From JBJXHB01 sp046160725 (lineage in GTDB: Bacteria > Pseudomonadota > Gammaproteobacteria > Burkholderiales > Burkholderiaceae_C), in NCBI GenBank assembly GCA_046160725.1, contig JBJXHB010000529.1, positions 1 through 23,610 of the forward strand: DNA of 23,610 nucleotides, written 5' to 3'. The position numbers and the translations under genes were made by a program. Within the stretch, counting starts at the first letter, position 1, and each line of letters begins with the position of its first letter. This document shows, piece after piece, positions 15,083-22,149 of the stretch. The notes under the pieces are model-generated. The model was not told the DNA's origin. It worked only from the letters and a program-made list of their open reading frames with translations, and did not search any database.

Positions 15083-16711
15083 ATGACCCTCGACCGAGCC
15101 GCCACCAGGCCCTGGTGGCACCGAGCACCCCTTCTGCTGGCCGCGCTGGCGTTGATGGGCACGCTGGCCCAACCTACCCAGGCCCAGACCACAGCGCCGG
15201 CCGGCCCGACGTTGCGCATTGCCACCGCCTTCGACCCGCAGACCATGGACCCGCATGGCCTGGCGCTGCTGTACCACTCGCGGGTGGTGTTCCAGATCTA
15301 CGACTGCCTGGTCAACCGCAGCGAGGACTTCAAGCTCGAGCCGGGCCTGGCCACGGAATGGCGGATGGTGAACCCGACCACCTGGCGCTTCAAGCTGCGC
15401 GCGGGCGTGAGCTTCCACGACGGCACGCCCTTCACCGCCGACGACGCGGTGTTCTCGATCGAGCGCGCCTGGGCCCGGCCCTCCCAGCGCAGCTTCCACT
15501 TCACCGGCCTGACGGCCGTCCGCAAGGTCGATGCCGAGCACATCGAGTTCAGCCTGTCGGCGCCGGACGCGGTGTGGCCGGAGAAGCTGGTGTTCGTGGC
15601 CATGATGAGCAAGGCCTGGAGCGAGAAGCACGGCGCGGCCAAGGCCCAGGACTTCAACGCCAAGCAGGAGATGCACACCGTGCGCAACGCCAACGGCACG
15701 GGGCCGTTCCGGCTGGCGCGCTACGAGCCGGACGTGCGCGTCACGCTGGCGCGCCACGCCGGCTGGTGGGGCAAGGGCGACCAGCGCAACGGCAACGTGA
15801 CCGAGGTCAGCTTCGTCAGCGTCAAGAGCGACGCCACGCGGCTGGCGGCACTGTCCAGCGGCGAGGTCGACCTGGTGCTGGACCCGCCGTTCCAGGACAT
15901 CGAGCGGCTCAAGACCGACCCGCGCATCAGCGTGACGTCGGTACCCGATATCGGCACCCAGTACTTCACCTTCGACCAGGTCCGCAACGAGCTGCTGCAC
16001 GGCGATGTCAAGGATCGCAACCCGTTCAAGGACAAGCGGGTACGTCAGGCGGTGGGCCATGCGCTGAACATCGACCTCATCATCCAGAAGGTGCTGCGCG
16101 GCCAGGCGGTGCCGGCGGGATCGCTGGTGTCGCCGCTGGTCGAGGGCTATGCACCGGACATGGACAAGCGCCTGGCCTACGACCCGGCGCGCGCCAGGGC
16201 GCTGCTGGCCGAGGCCGGCTATGCCAACGGCTTCGGCGTCACGCTGGACTGTGTCAATGTCGCCTGGCGCGAGGCGGTGTGCCAGGCCGCGGCGGCGATG
16301 CTCACCCAGGTCGGCATCCGCACCCAGGTGCGCTCCTCGCCGACCAACCAGTTCTTCCCCAAGCTCAGCCAGGCCAACGCCAGCTTCGTTGAATATGGCT
16401 GGACCGCATCCCCGGACGGCTGGAGCACCTTGAATGGCCTGTTCCGCACCTGGGAGGCCAGCGGCGGTGGCACCTTCAACGCCGGGCGCTACAGCAATCC
16501 GCAGGTCGATGTGCTGATCGATGCGGTGCGCACCGAACCGGACCTGGTCAAGCGCCGTGCCCGGGTCGGCGTGGTGCTGCGCATGGTGTCCGACGACCTG
16601 GCCTACCTGCCGCTGTACCGCCGCAAGCTGAACTGGGCCATGGCCCGAAAGGTGACCGTGGTGCAGTGGCCCAACGACATGACCGAGCTGCGCTGGGCGC
16701 GGGTGCGCTGA
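15083..16711 (+). CDS. ABC transporter substrate-binding protein, peptide/nickel (SBP_bac_5) type
   Basis: A 542-residue periplasmic binding protein of the DppA/OppA class. A signal peptide spans about residues 1-34 (charged start, LLLAALALMGTL core, ending TQAQ). The mature part opens with LRIATAFDPQTMDPHG and continues with LEPGLATEWRMVNPTTWRFKLR, VSFHDGTPFTADDAVFSIER (the family's most recognisable stretch), NGTGPFRLARYEPD, and FKDKRVRQAVGHALNIDLI. The C-terminal lobe contains YGWTASPDGWSTLNGLFRTW. Length and order are normal. GGAG lies 7 bases before the ATG. It follows the molybdoenzyme by 73 bases on the same strand and may be cotranscribed. No permease or ATPase subunits are nearby, so it must use a transporter encoded elsewhere. 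The ligand could be a peptide or another solute. Confidence 0.9.
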   Translation: MTLDRAATRPWWHRAPLLLAALALMGTLAQPTQAQTTAPAGPTLRIATAFDPQTMDPHGLALLYHSRVVFQIYDCLVNRSEDFKLEPGLATEWRMVNPTTWRFKLRAGVSFHDGTPFTADDAVFSIERAWARPSQRSFHFTGLTAVRKVDAEHIEFSLSAPDAVWPEKLVFVAMMSKAWSEKHGAAKAQDFNAKQEMHTVRNANGTGPFRLARYEPDVRVTLARHAGWWGKGDQRNGNVTEVSFVSVKSDATRLAALSSGEVDLVLDPPFQDIERLKTDPRISVTSVPDIGTQYFTFDQVRNELLHGDVKDRNPFKDKRVRQAVGHALNIDLIIQKVLRGQAVPAGSLVSPLVEGYAPDMDKRLAYDPARARALLAEAGYANGFGVTLDCVNVAWREAVCQAAAAMLTQVGIRTQVRSSPTNQFFPKLSQANASFVEYGWTASPDGWSTLNGLFRTWEASGGGTFNAGRYSNPQVDVLIDAVRTEPDLVKRRARVGVVLRMVSDDLAYLPLYRRKLNWAMARKVTVVQWPNDMTELRWARVR

Positions 16712-16765
16712 CGCCCGACTGAAGACCCGGTTGAACGGCACCGCAGGGCCGGCGGCGGCGGGTGC

Positions 16766-19441
16766 TCAGGTTGCCCGCTCGTCCACCGGCCGAGGACGTC
16801 CGTCCGGGCGCTGACGGCGCTTGCGTGGCGGCCGGGGTGCGGTTGGGGATGCCGCCGACGGCTCCAGCCCGGGTGGTGGTCCTGCGTGCAGCGCCGGCAG
16901 CGCGGCCGCGCCGTCCAGTTCGGCCTGGGCATCGGCCAGGATGCGGGCCACGCGGTCGGCCAGCTTCTCGGTCGTGAACTGCTCGCGGAACCGCTCCACC
17001 ATCAGCGCCAGCGCAAACGGGCTCGGTACCCGCAGGTCCACCGGCTCCAGCTGCAGCGCCCGCATGCGCTTCAGGGCCAGCTTCAGGCGCACCAGCTCCA
17101 GCTCCTGCGACAGCACCTCGCGCTCGGCCTGGCCCAGCAGACGGTTGGCCGGGTCGTATTTGCGGAACACCTCGTAGAACAGGCCGGAGGAGGCCTGCAG
17201 CTGCTTGGCCGATTTCGGCGCGCCGGGATAGCCGGTGAACACCAGCCCGGCCACACGGGCGATCTCGCGGAAGCGCCGCTGCGCCAGCTCGCCGGTGTTC
17301 AGGCTTTCCAGGACATCCTCCAGCAGGCCCGCCTCACTGAACAGCGTGCCGTCGTGCAGCGGCGCCAGGTCGGGTGGTTCGGCTGCCAGCAGCTCGAAGC
17401 CATAGTCGTTGACCGCCAGCGAGAAGGTGTTGGGCCTCAGCCGCGACAGGCGCCATGCGAACAGGCTGGCCAGCCCCATGTGCACGAAGCGGCCGGCAAA
17501 GGGATACAGGAACAGGTGGTGGCCCTCGGCCGACTCGAAACGCTCGACCACCAGCCGCTGCGTTGTCGGCAGGCGCGACAGCCGGGCCTGCGCATCCAGC
17601 ATCGGCGCGGCGGCGCGCAGCTCCGGCTCGTCGAACAGGTCGCCCTGGCGCGCGCCGGCCAGCACCGCCAGCGTCGCGTCGGCCAGCTCGCTGGACAGCG
17701 GCATGCGCCCGCCGGACCAGGCCGGCACGATGCCCTTGCGGCGGGTCGCCTTGCGCACATAGGCCGCCATGTCCTGGGTGCGCACGTACTCCAGCACACG
17801 GCCGGCAAACACGAAATGGTCGCCCGACCGCAGCCGGGAGATGAAGCCCTCCTCGATCTGCCCCAGCGTGCCGCCAGACAGCCACTTCACCAGCATCGAG
17901 GCCTCGGCCACGATGGTGCCGATCTGCAGCCGGTGGCGCATCGCGATGCCGCGGTCGGGCACGCGGCAGATGCCATCGTCGCCCTGGACGATGCGGTGGT
18001 ACTCCGGATAGGCGCCCAGGCTGGCGCCACCGTGCAGGCAGAAGTCCAGCGCCCACTGGAAGGTCTCCCTCGTCAGGTCGCGGTAGCTCCAGGCCCGGCG
18101 CACCTCGCGCCAGGCGGCCTCAGGCCGGAAGCCACCACCGAGCGCCAGCGTCACCAGATGCTGCACAAGCACGTCCAGCGGCTGGTCCGGCGCCACCCGG
18201 GGCTCGATGCGGCCGGCGGCCACCGCGCGCCGCGCGGCCAGGGCCTCGATCAGCTCCAGCGTATGGGTCGGCACCAGCGTCACCCGGCTGGTGCGCCCGG
18301 GCTGGTGGCCGCTGCGCCCGGCGCGTTGCAGCAGCCGGGCCACGCCCTTGGCCGAGCCGACCTGCAGCACCCGGTCCACCGGCAGGAAGTCCACGCCCAG
18401 GTCCAGCGACGACGTGGCCACCACGCACTTCAGCGCGCCGGCCTTGAGGCCGGCCTCCACCCACTCGCGCACGCCCTTGTCCAGCGAGCCATGGTGGATG
18501 GCAATCTGGCCCGCCCACTCCGGCCGCTCGGTCAGCAGCAGCTGATACCAGATCTCGGCCTGCGAACGCACGTTGACGAACATCAGGGTGCTGCCGCCGG
18601 CGTCGATCTCGGCCACCACCGGCTTGACCATCTGGGCGCCCAGGTGGCCACCCCAGGAGAAGCGGCCCGGGTCGGCCAGCAGCAGGGTATCGATCTGCAG
18701 GGCCTTGTCGATGCGGCCCTGCACCAGCGTTGGCGGTGGCGCCTGTCCGGCGCGGCGCGCGGGCTTGGCCGACCCGGCGCGCCGTGCCGGCGTCACCAAC
18801 CCACCACGCCGTGCCGGCGTGGTGGGCACCAGCATGCGCATGGCGTCCGCCAGGTTGCCCAGGGTGGCCGACAGGCCCCAGACCGCCAGCTGCGGGTTCC
18901 AGACCGCCAGGCGCGCCAGCGCCAGCTGCACCTGCACGCCGCGCTTGTTGCCGACCATCTCGTGCCACTCGTCCACCACCACGGTGTGCACCTGTTGCAG
19001 CCGCTGCCGGGCGTCGGCCCGGGTCAGCAGCAATGTGAACGACTCCGGTGTGGTCACCAGCGCCGTCGGCAGCCGGCGGTCCTGGCGCGCACGCTCGGCG
19101 GCCGGCGTGTCGCCGGTGCGAAGCGACAGCGTCCAGCGCGGCGCCAGCGTCGGCAGCGGCAGCGCCAGCGCGCGCTGCGAGTCGGCCGCCAGCGCCCGCA
19201 TCGGCGTCAGCCACAGCACCTGCAGGGCCGGAGCCGCATCGCCGGTGGCGTCCTCCAGCCGCCCCAGGGCGGCAGCACGGGCCAGCGCACCCAGCCAGAC
19301 CGCATAGGTCTTGCCGGCACCGGTGGTGGCATGCAGCAGCCCGCTGCGACCCTCGGCCAGCGCAGACCAGACCTCGCGCTGGAACGCGAAGGGCGTCCAG
19401 CCGCGGGCAGCGAACCAGTCCTCTGCAGCCTGGGTTGACAT
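16766..19441 (-). CDS. Lhr2-type (ligase-associated) DEXH-box DNA helicase
   Basis: An 891-residue superfamily 2 helicase of the Lhr-related, ligase-associated DNA-damage-response type. Motif I GAGKT is at residues 41-45, the Q-motif-like FAFQREVW at about 18-25, motif II DEWH at 157-160, and motif III in LSATLGN. The second RecA domain has VNVRSQAEIW, SSLDLGVDFLPVD and LQRAGRSGHQPG. The rest matches the winged-helix and Lhr-core regions (LASLFAWRLSRLRPNTFSLAVNDYG, RFREIARVAGLVFTGYPGAPKS, FRKYDPANRLLGQAE). The start at 19441 puts the helicase motifs at the normal distance. Odd points are a three-unit 9-residue repeat inserted at 208-234 and a basic, proline-rich tail of about 40 residues. The usual partners (ATP-dependent ligase, exonuclease, PdeM phosphoesterase) are not beside it. 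Likely role: DNA repair. Confidence 0.9.
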   Translation of the reverse strand: MSTQAAEDWFAARGWTPFAFQREVWSALAEGRSGLLHATTGAGKTYAVWLGALARAAALGRLEDATGDAAPALQVLWLTPMRALAADSQRALALPLPTLAPRWTLSLRTGDTPAAERARQDRRLPTALVTTPESFTLLLTRADARQRLQQVHTVVVDEWHEMVGNKRGVQVQLALARLAVWNPQLAVWGLSATLGNLADAMRMLVPTTPARRGGLVTPARRAGSAKPARRAGQAPPPTLVQGRIDKALQIDTLLLADPGRFSWGGHLGAQMVKPVVAEIDAGGSTLMFVNVRSQAEIWYQLLLTERPEWAGQIAIHHGSLDKGVREWVEAGLKAGALKCVVATSSLDLGVDFLPVDRVLQVGSAKGVARLLQRAGRSGHQPGRTSRVTLVPTHTLELIEALAARRAVAAGRIEPRVAPDQPLDVLVQHLVTLALGGGFRPEAAWREVRRAWSYRDLTRETFQWALDFCLHGGASLGAYPEYHRIVQGDDGICRVPDRGIAMRHRLQIGTIVAEASMLVKWLSGGTLGQIEEGFISRLRSGDHFVFAGRVLEYVRTQDMAAYVRKATRRKGIVPAWSGGRMPLSSELADATLAVLAGARQGDLFDEPELRAAAPMLDAQARLSRLPTTQRLVVERFESAEGHHLFLYPFAGRFVHMGLASLFAWRLSRLRPNTFSLAVNDYGFELLAAEPPDLAPLHDGTLFSEAGLLEDVLESLNTGELAQRRFREIARVAGLVFTGYPGAPKSAKQLQASSGLFYEVFRKYDPANRLLGQAEREVLSQELELVRLKLALKRMRALQLEPVDLRVPSPFALALMVERFREQFTTEKLADRVARILADAQAELDGAAALPALHAGPPPGLEPSAASPTAPRPPRKRRQRPDGRPRPVDERAT
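18740..18820 (-). repeat. Three tandem 27-bp repeats inside the helicase gene
   Basis: Three consecutive 27-bp units (18820-18794, 18793-18767, 18766-18740 on the minus strand) encode TPARRGGLV, TPARRAGSA and KPARRAGQA. They fall at residues 208-234, between motif III of the first RecA domain and the second domain. Copies differ at several bases, so the expansion is not brand new. The reading frame is kept. Confidence 0.85.
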
Positions 19442-19504
19442 GGGTCGATGATTGTCCGGCGCGCCGGCTTGCCGACCGGCGGCCCGGCGACAATGCGCAT
19501 GCCC

Positions 19505-20467
19505 ATGACCGAACCCACCGACCCGCCGGACTTCGACCCCAACGACCTGCTGCGCGGCTTCCGCGAGAAGCTGGCGCAGCGGGAGACGCCGTTGGACGTG
19601 GATTCGCTGTTCGGCGACCTGGGCGGGACGGCCCGGCCAGCGGCGCCCCGGCCGCCGGCCACCGGGCCGTCGCAGCGTGGGCCACGCGGCTTCGGCGCCG
19701 ACGATGTGGAGGACATTCCGCACATCGACCTGCCACCGGTGCCGCGCGAGATGCCGGCACTGACACATGACGACCTGCGCATCGACATCGGCGATGGTGG
19801 CACCGCCCCGGCCGACACGCCGCAGGCCGCGGTCGAGCTGGACCTGCCGGATATCGTCGACGCGCCCCAGCCCGACGCCCAGGATCTGGACTCGATGGTC
19901 CAGGGCGTGGCGCGCCAGGCCGAGGCGGATGCCGCGGTCGAGCCCCTGGAGGCCGACTGGGAGCCGGCCACCGCGGTTGCGATGCGGCGCCAGGCCAACC
20001 CGCGCCTGCTGGGGCAATGGGCACCCGGCGCCTGGATCGGCGCCTTGCGACGCGCCCATGGCGCGGCCAGCGAGGTGGTGCAAGGGCCGGACGGCCCGGT
20101 GGTCGAGACCTTCGCACCGCAGCTGCTGGTGGCGCTGTGGCCGCCGCAGGCGCTGGACACGCCCCTGCTGCCACGCTGGCCGGCCCGGGTGATGCTGACC
20201 GGCGCCGAAGGTGATGCAGCGCTGGAGTCCGCGCTGGCGATGATCCCGGCCGATGCTGCCCTGTGGGTCACGCACGACGACATCGACTGGGCGCTGGTGG
20301 CCGACATCGCGCTGCACCACGAAGCGGCGCTGCGCCACTACCAGATCGAGGCGCTGCGCGCCCTGGCCGTGGCCGAACGCGAGGCTGCCTTTGCGCGGGT
20401 CAACAGCGGCTATGTCCAGCCGGCGCCGGGCCAGCCGGTGCAGGCCCGGACCGACCCCGCCGCCTGA
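19505..20467 (+). CDS. Hypothetical acidic protein, 320 residues
   Basis: I do not recognise this protein. It is soluble, acidic and without signal peptide or membrane segment. The N-terminus FDPNDLLRGFREKLAQRETPLDVDSLFGDL looks like a short conserved helical motif. Residues about 40-150 are rich in Pro, Ala and Asp and probably disordered, with DDVEDIPHIDLPPVP in the middle. From about residue 155 an ordered domain begins (ATAVAMRRQANPRLLGQWAPGAWIGALRRA), ending in a long helix HYQIEALRALAVAEREAAFARV and a Pro/Gln tail. Three in-frame ATGs (19493, 19499, 19505) are possible starts; none has a good ribosome site, and I take the last. Codon use matches the neighbours, and the frame is not a mirror of any gene opposite, so it is real. 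It is divergent from the helicase by 63 bases. Confidence 0.7.
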   Translation: MTEPTDPPDFDPNDLLRGFREKLAQRETPLDVDSLFGDLGGTARPAAPRPPATGPSQRGPRGFGADDVEDIPHIDLPPVPREMPALTHDDLRIDIGDGGTAPADTPQAAVELDLPDIVDAPQPDAQDLDSMVQGVARQAEADAAVEPLEADWEPATAVAMRRQANPRLLGQWAPGAWIGALRRAHGAASEVVQGPDGPVVETFAPQLLVALWPPQALDTPLLPRWPARVMLTGAEGDAALESALAMIPADAALWVTHDDIDWALVADIALHHEAALRHYQIEALRALAVAEREAAFARVNSGYVQPAPGQPVQARTDPAA

Positions 20468-20478
20468 TTGGGCTGCGG

Positions 20479-21270
20479 TCAGTCGATCGGCCAGCCCAAC
20501 GCAGCCGACAGCACACCCATGGTCATGGCGTCCGGCTCGCCGCTGACCGGCAGCCCACGCGCCGCCTGAAACGCCTGCAATGCCTTCTGCGTGTTGCGGC
20601 CATACCAGCCGTCCACCGCCCCGACCTGCGCCGCATGGCCCAGAAGCCGCAGCGCCAGCTGCACCCAGCGCACGGTCAGGTCCGGCAGCGGGCCGACCTT
20701 GAAGCGTGCATGAGCCTGGGCCAGCTTGGTGTCGTAGCGGTTCTTCTGGAAATCGACGCCGTTGTAGCGCCGCGCAAATCCCTTCCAGTCCGCCTGGCGC
20801 AGCAACCCGCCCAGGCCCTCGTGCTCGATGAAGCCGGCCATGGCGCGCAGCTGCCCGTCTTCGCCACTGCAGCAGGCCCGCACCAGCTGCTGCACGCTGT
20901 CGAAGCCGGCGAGGTGTGCGTTGAAGCCCATCACCTGGCCCAGGCCCCAGGAGGTCGACTTCAGGGCAGCGGTCTCGTCCAAGGCCATGGCCCGCTCCAG
21001 GCGTCGGTATTGATGGTCGCCCTCGGCGCCATAACCACCCGCCTTGGTATGGCTGAGGTCCGGCACGGTGGCATCGAAGGCAGCGCCGGTGAGGCGGCGG
21101 AATACATGGCGCTCGAACAGGATGGTCGGCCGGCGGTCGGGCAGGAAGCCGCAGCCACGCGTCTCGACGGTCAGCACGGCCCACAGCGCCGGCACGCCGA
21201 TGTCCATGCGGTCGGCCAGGTCCTCCAGGCCTTCAGGCGACAGTGGGCTGGCTTCGGCGATGAAGTTCAT
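20479..21270 (-). CDS. N-acetylmuramidase with C-terminal peptidoglycan-binding domain
   Basis: A 263-residue cell-wall hydrolase. Residues about 10-180 match the N-acetylmuramidase (DUF3380) domain of phage endolysins: VPALWAVLTVETRGCGFLPD with the probable catalytic Glu, RPTILFERHVFRRLTG, SWGLGQVMGFNAHLAGF and FARRYNGVDFQKNRYDTKLAQA. Residues about 190-260 are a peptidoglycan-binding type 1 domain (WVQLALRLLGH, VDGWYGRNTQKALQAFQAARGL). It should cleave the glycan strand of peptidoglycan. There is no signal peptide, so it needs a holin-like or other route out of the cytoplasm. GGAG five bases before the ATG at 21270 fixes the start. No phage, holin or secretion gene is near; a domesticated phage lysin is possible. 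It converges with the hypothetical gene, with only 11 bases between stops. Confidence 0.88.
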   Translation of the reverse strand: MNFIAEASPLSPEGLEDLADRMDIGVPALWAVLTVETRGCGFLPDRRPTILFERHVFRRLTGAAFDATVPDLSHTKAGGYGAEGDHQYRRLERAMALDETAALKSTSWGLGQVMGFNAHLAGFDSVQQLVRACCSGEDGQLRAMAGFIEHEGLGGLLRQADWKGFARRYNGVDFQKNRYDTKLAQAHARFKVGPLPDLTVRWVQLALRLLGHAAQVGAVDGWYGRNTQKALQAFQAARGLPVSGEPDAMTMGVLSAALGWPID

Positions 21271-21464
21271 GACAGCTCCATGCAGTGGCAGAGGACGTAC
21301 CTTAGCCGCCCGCCGTGCCGGCCGGCATCCCACGGATCAAGGAGAGGCGGCAGCCGGCCTGGCAGCACGCTGGCGACACGCCCTACCTGTCACTTCGATT
21401 CACGACATCAGGTCGCGCACCACCGGATCCCAGAAAACGCGAGAGGAAATGCCTGGTCCAGCGT

Positions 21465-21491
21465 CGCCATGAATACCGATATTCCATGGCG
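21465..21491. repeat. Inverted repeat, possible operator
   Basis: CGCCATGAAT (21465-21474) and ATTCCATGGCG (21481-21491) are inverted copies around a 6-base spacer, with one extra base in the right arm. The AT-rich centre resembles a protein-binding site more than a terminator. Confidence 0.45.
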
Positions 21492-21551
21492 CGATACCAA
21501 GGCCCCGAGCATGCGCTGGTTTCTCGGTGACCGCCCACAATCCTCAACCAG

Positions 21552-21572
21552 CGTCGGACCGTCCGTCCGACG
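21552..21572. repeat. Perfect inverted repeat just before riboswitch
   Basis: CGTCGGAC (21552-21559) and GTCCGACG (21565-21572) are exact inverted copies with a 5-base spacer, ending two bases before the aptamer. It may be an operator overlapping the transcript start, or a 5' hairpin of the leader RNA. Confidence 0.5.
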
Positions 21573-21574
21573 TC

Positions 21575-21704
21575 AAGTGCAAAGTGGGAGTAGTTCCAGC
21601 GTCGCCTCCCCGGGTGGCGCGGCCGCAGGGTCGTCAGTACGGGTCTTCGGACCCCGGCGCTGCGGGTGGCGGGTGCAGCCCGCCATGAGCCAGACCTTTG
21701 CTTC
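21575..21704 (+). promoter_or_regulatory. Second yybP-ykoY-like manganese riboswitch (leader of LysR-HTH gene)
   Basis: The order of hallmarks is the same as in the terC leader: GCAAAGTGGGAGTAG (21579-21593), the core GCAGGGTCGTCAGTACG (21625-21641, 14 of 17 bases equal to the other copy), and AGACCTTTGC (21692-21701). GCAAAG (21579-21584) pairs with CTTTGC (21696-21701) to close the element. Inside are CCGCAG/CTGCGG enclosing GGGTC-TTCG-GACCC, and GGCGGG/CCCGCC. One deviation is a T after GCAAAG, giving GTGGGAGTAG instead of GGGGAGTAG. It lies 23 bases before the LysR-type HTH gene. No covariance search was possible. Confidence 0.75.
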
Positions 21705-21726
21705 CTTCCAGACCAGGAGAAGCAAG
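21697..21726 (+). promoter_or_regulatory. Expression platform: RBS-masking hairpin of LysR-HTH gene
   Basis: TTTGCTTC (21697-21704), part of which closes the aptamer, can instead pair with GAAGCAAG (21719-21726), seven Watson-Crick pairs and one G-U, directly beside the ATG. The Shine-Dalgarno AGGAG (21715-21719) is held in the loop edge. The two pairings are mutually exclusive, which predicts translation only when the aptamer is folded. Confidence 0.65.
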
Positions 21727-22149
21727 ATGGACCAGGCCAAGAAACTACGGCGCTACCTGCGCCACGGCATGATGCCGCAGCTCGCCGCCTTCGAGGCGGT
21801 GTTCCGGCTGCAAAGCGTGACCCGGGCGGGCGAGGCCCTGCACATGGCACAGCCCACAGTCTCCGGACACCTGCGCAAGCTGACCGAGGCCATGGGCGTG
21901 GTGCTGTTCCGTTGCGACGGCCGGCGCATGATCGCCACGCCCGCGGCCGCGGCCCTGCACCAGGCGGTGCAGGAGGTGTTCGGCGCGCTGAACCGGGTGG
22001 ATGACGTGCTGGCCGCGATGCGCGCCGCCGCCGAGTCGGCCGCAACCAGCCTGGCGACGCCGACGCCCGGCCCGACCTCAGAGCACCAGCAGGGCGCGAA
22101 AGTCGTTCACATTGGTGAAGGTCGGCCCCGTCAGCACAAGATCGCCTAG
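21727..22149 (+). CDS. Stand-alone LysR-type HTH DNA-binding protein, no effector domain
   Basis: A 140-residue protein with only the DNA-binding part of a LysR regulator. LRHGMMPQLAAFEAVFRLQS, VTRAGEALHMAQPTVSGHLR and KLTEAMGVVLF form the winged helix-turn-helix (about residues 15-65). The helix ALHQAVQEVFGALNRVDDVLAAM (about 78-100) is the usual dimer linker. The last 40 residues are low complexity, and the substrate-binding domain (normally about 200 residues) is missing, with no remnant downstream because the glycerate kinase occupies that DNA. AGGAG 7 bases before ATG 21727 fixes the start; an ATG at 21685 lies inside the riboswitch. The coding end overlaps the convergent kinase by 72 bases. 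It may still bind DNA as a dimer. Its preceding leader suggests control by Mn2+. Targets unknown. Confidence 0.8.
   Translation: MDQAKKLRRYLRHGMMPQLAAFEAVFRLQSVTRAGEALHMAQPTVSGHLRKLTEAMGVVLFRCDGRRMIATPAAAALHQAVQEVFGALNRVDDVLAAMRAAAESAATSLATPTPGPTSEHQQGAKVVHIGEGRPRQHKIA

Larger units (their letters stand above)
21271..21574 (+). other. Long regulatory intergenic region upstream of second riboswitch
   Basis: This roughly 300-base stretch between the muramidase start and the second riboswitch has no coding frame with family-like sequence. Its G+C is visibly lower than that of the genes from about 21380 to 21550. It contains two clear inverted repeats (listed separately) and presumably the promoters of both divergent transcripts. 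A -10-like CACAAT (21536-21541) is the best candidate for the plus strand, with no good -35 box. Confidence 0.5.

Noticed and set aside
16886..19438. 850-codon open frame opposite the helicase
   Set aside because: Gln/Arg/His-rich mirror translation; the opposite strand carries all helicase motifs.
21685..21726. Upstream ATG for the LysR-HTH protein
   Set aside because: It lies inside the aptamer and has no ribosome site, whereas AGGAG precedes the ATG at 21727.
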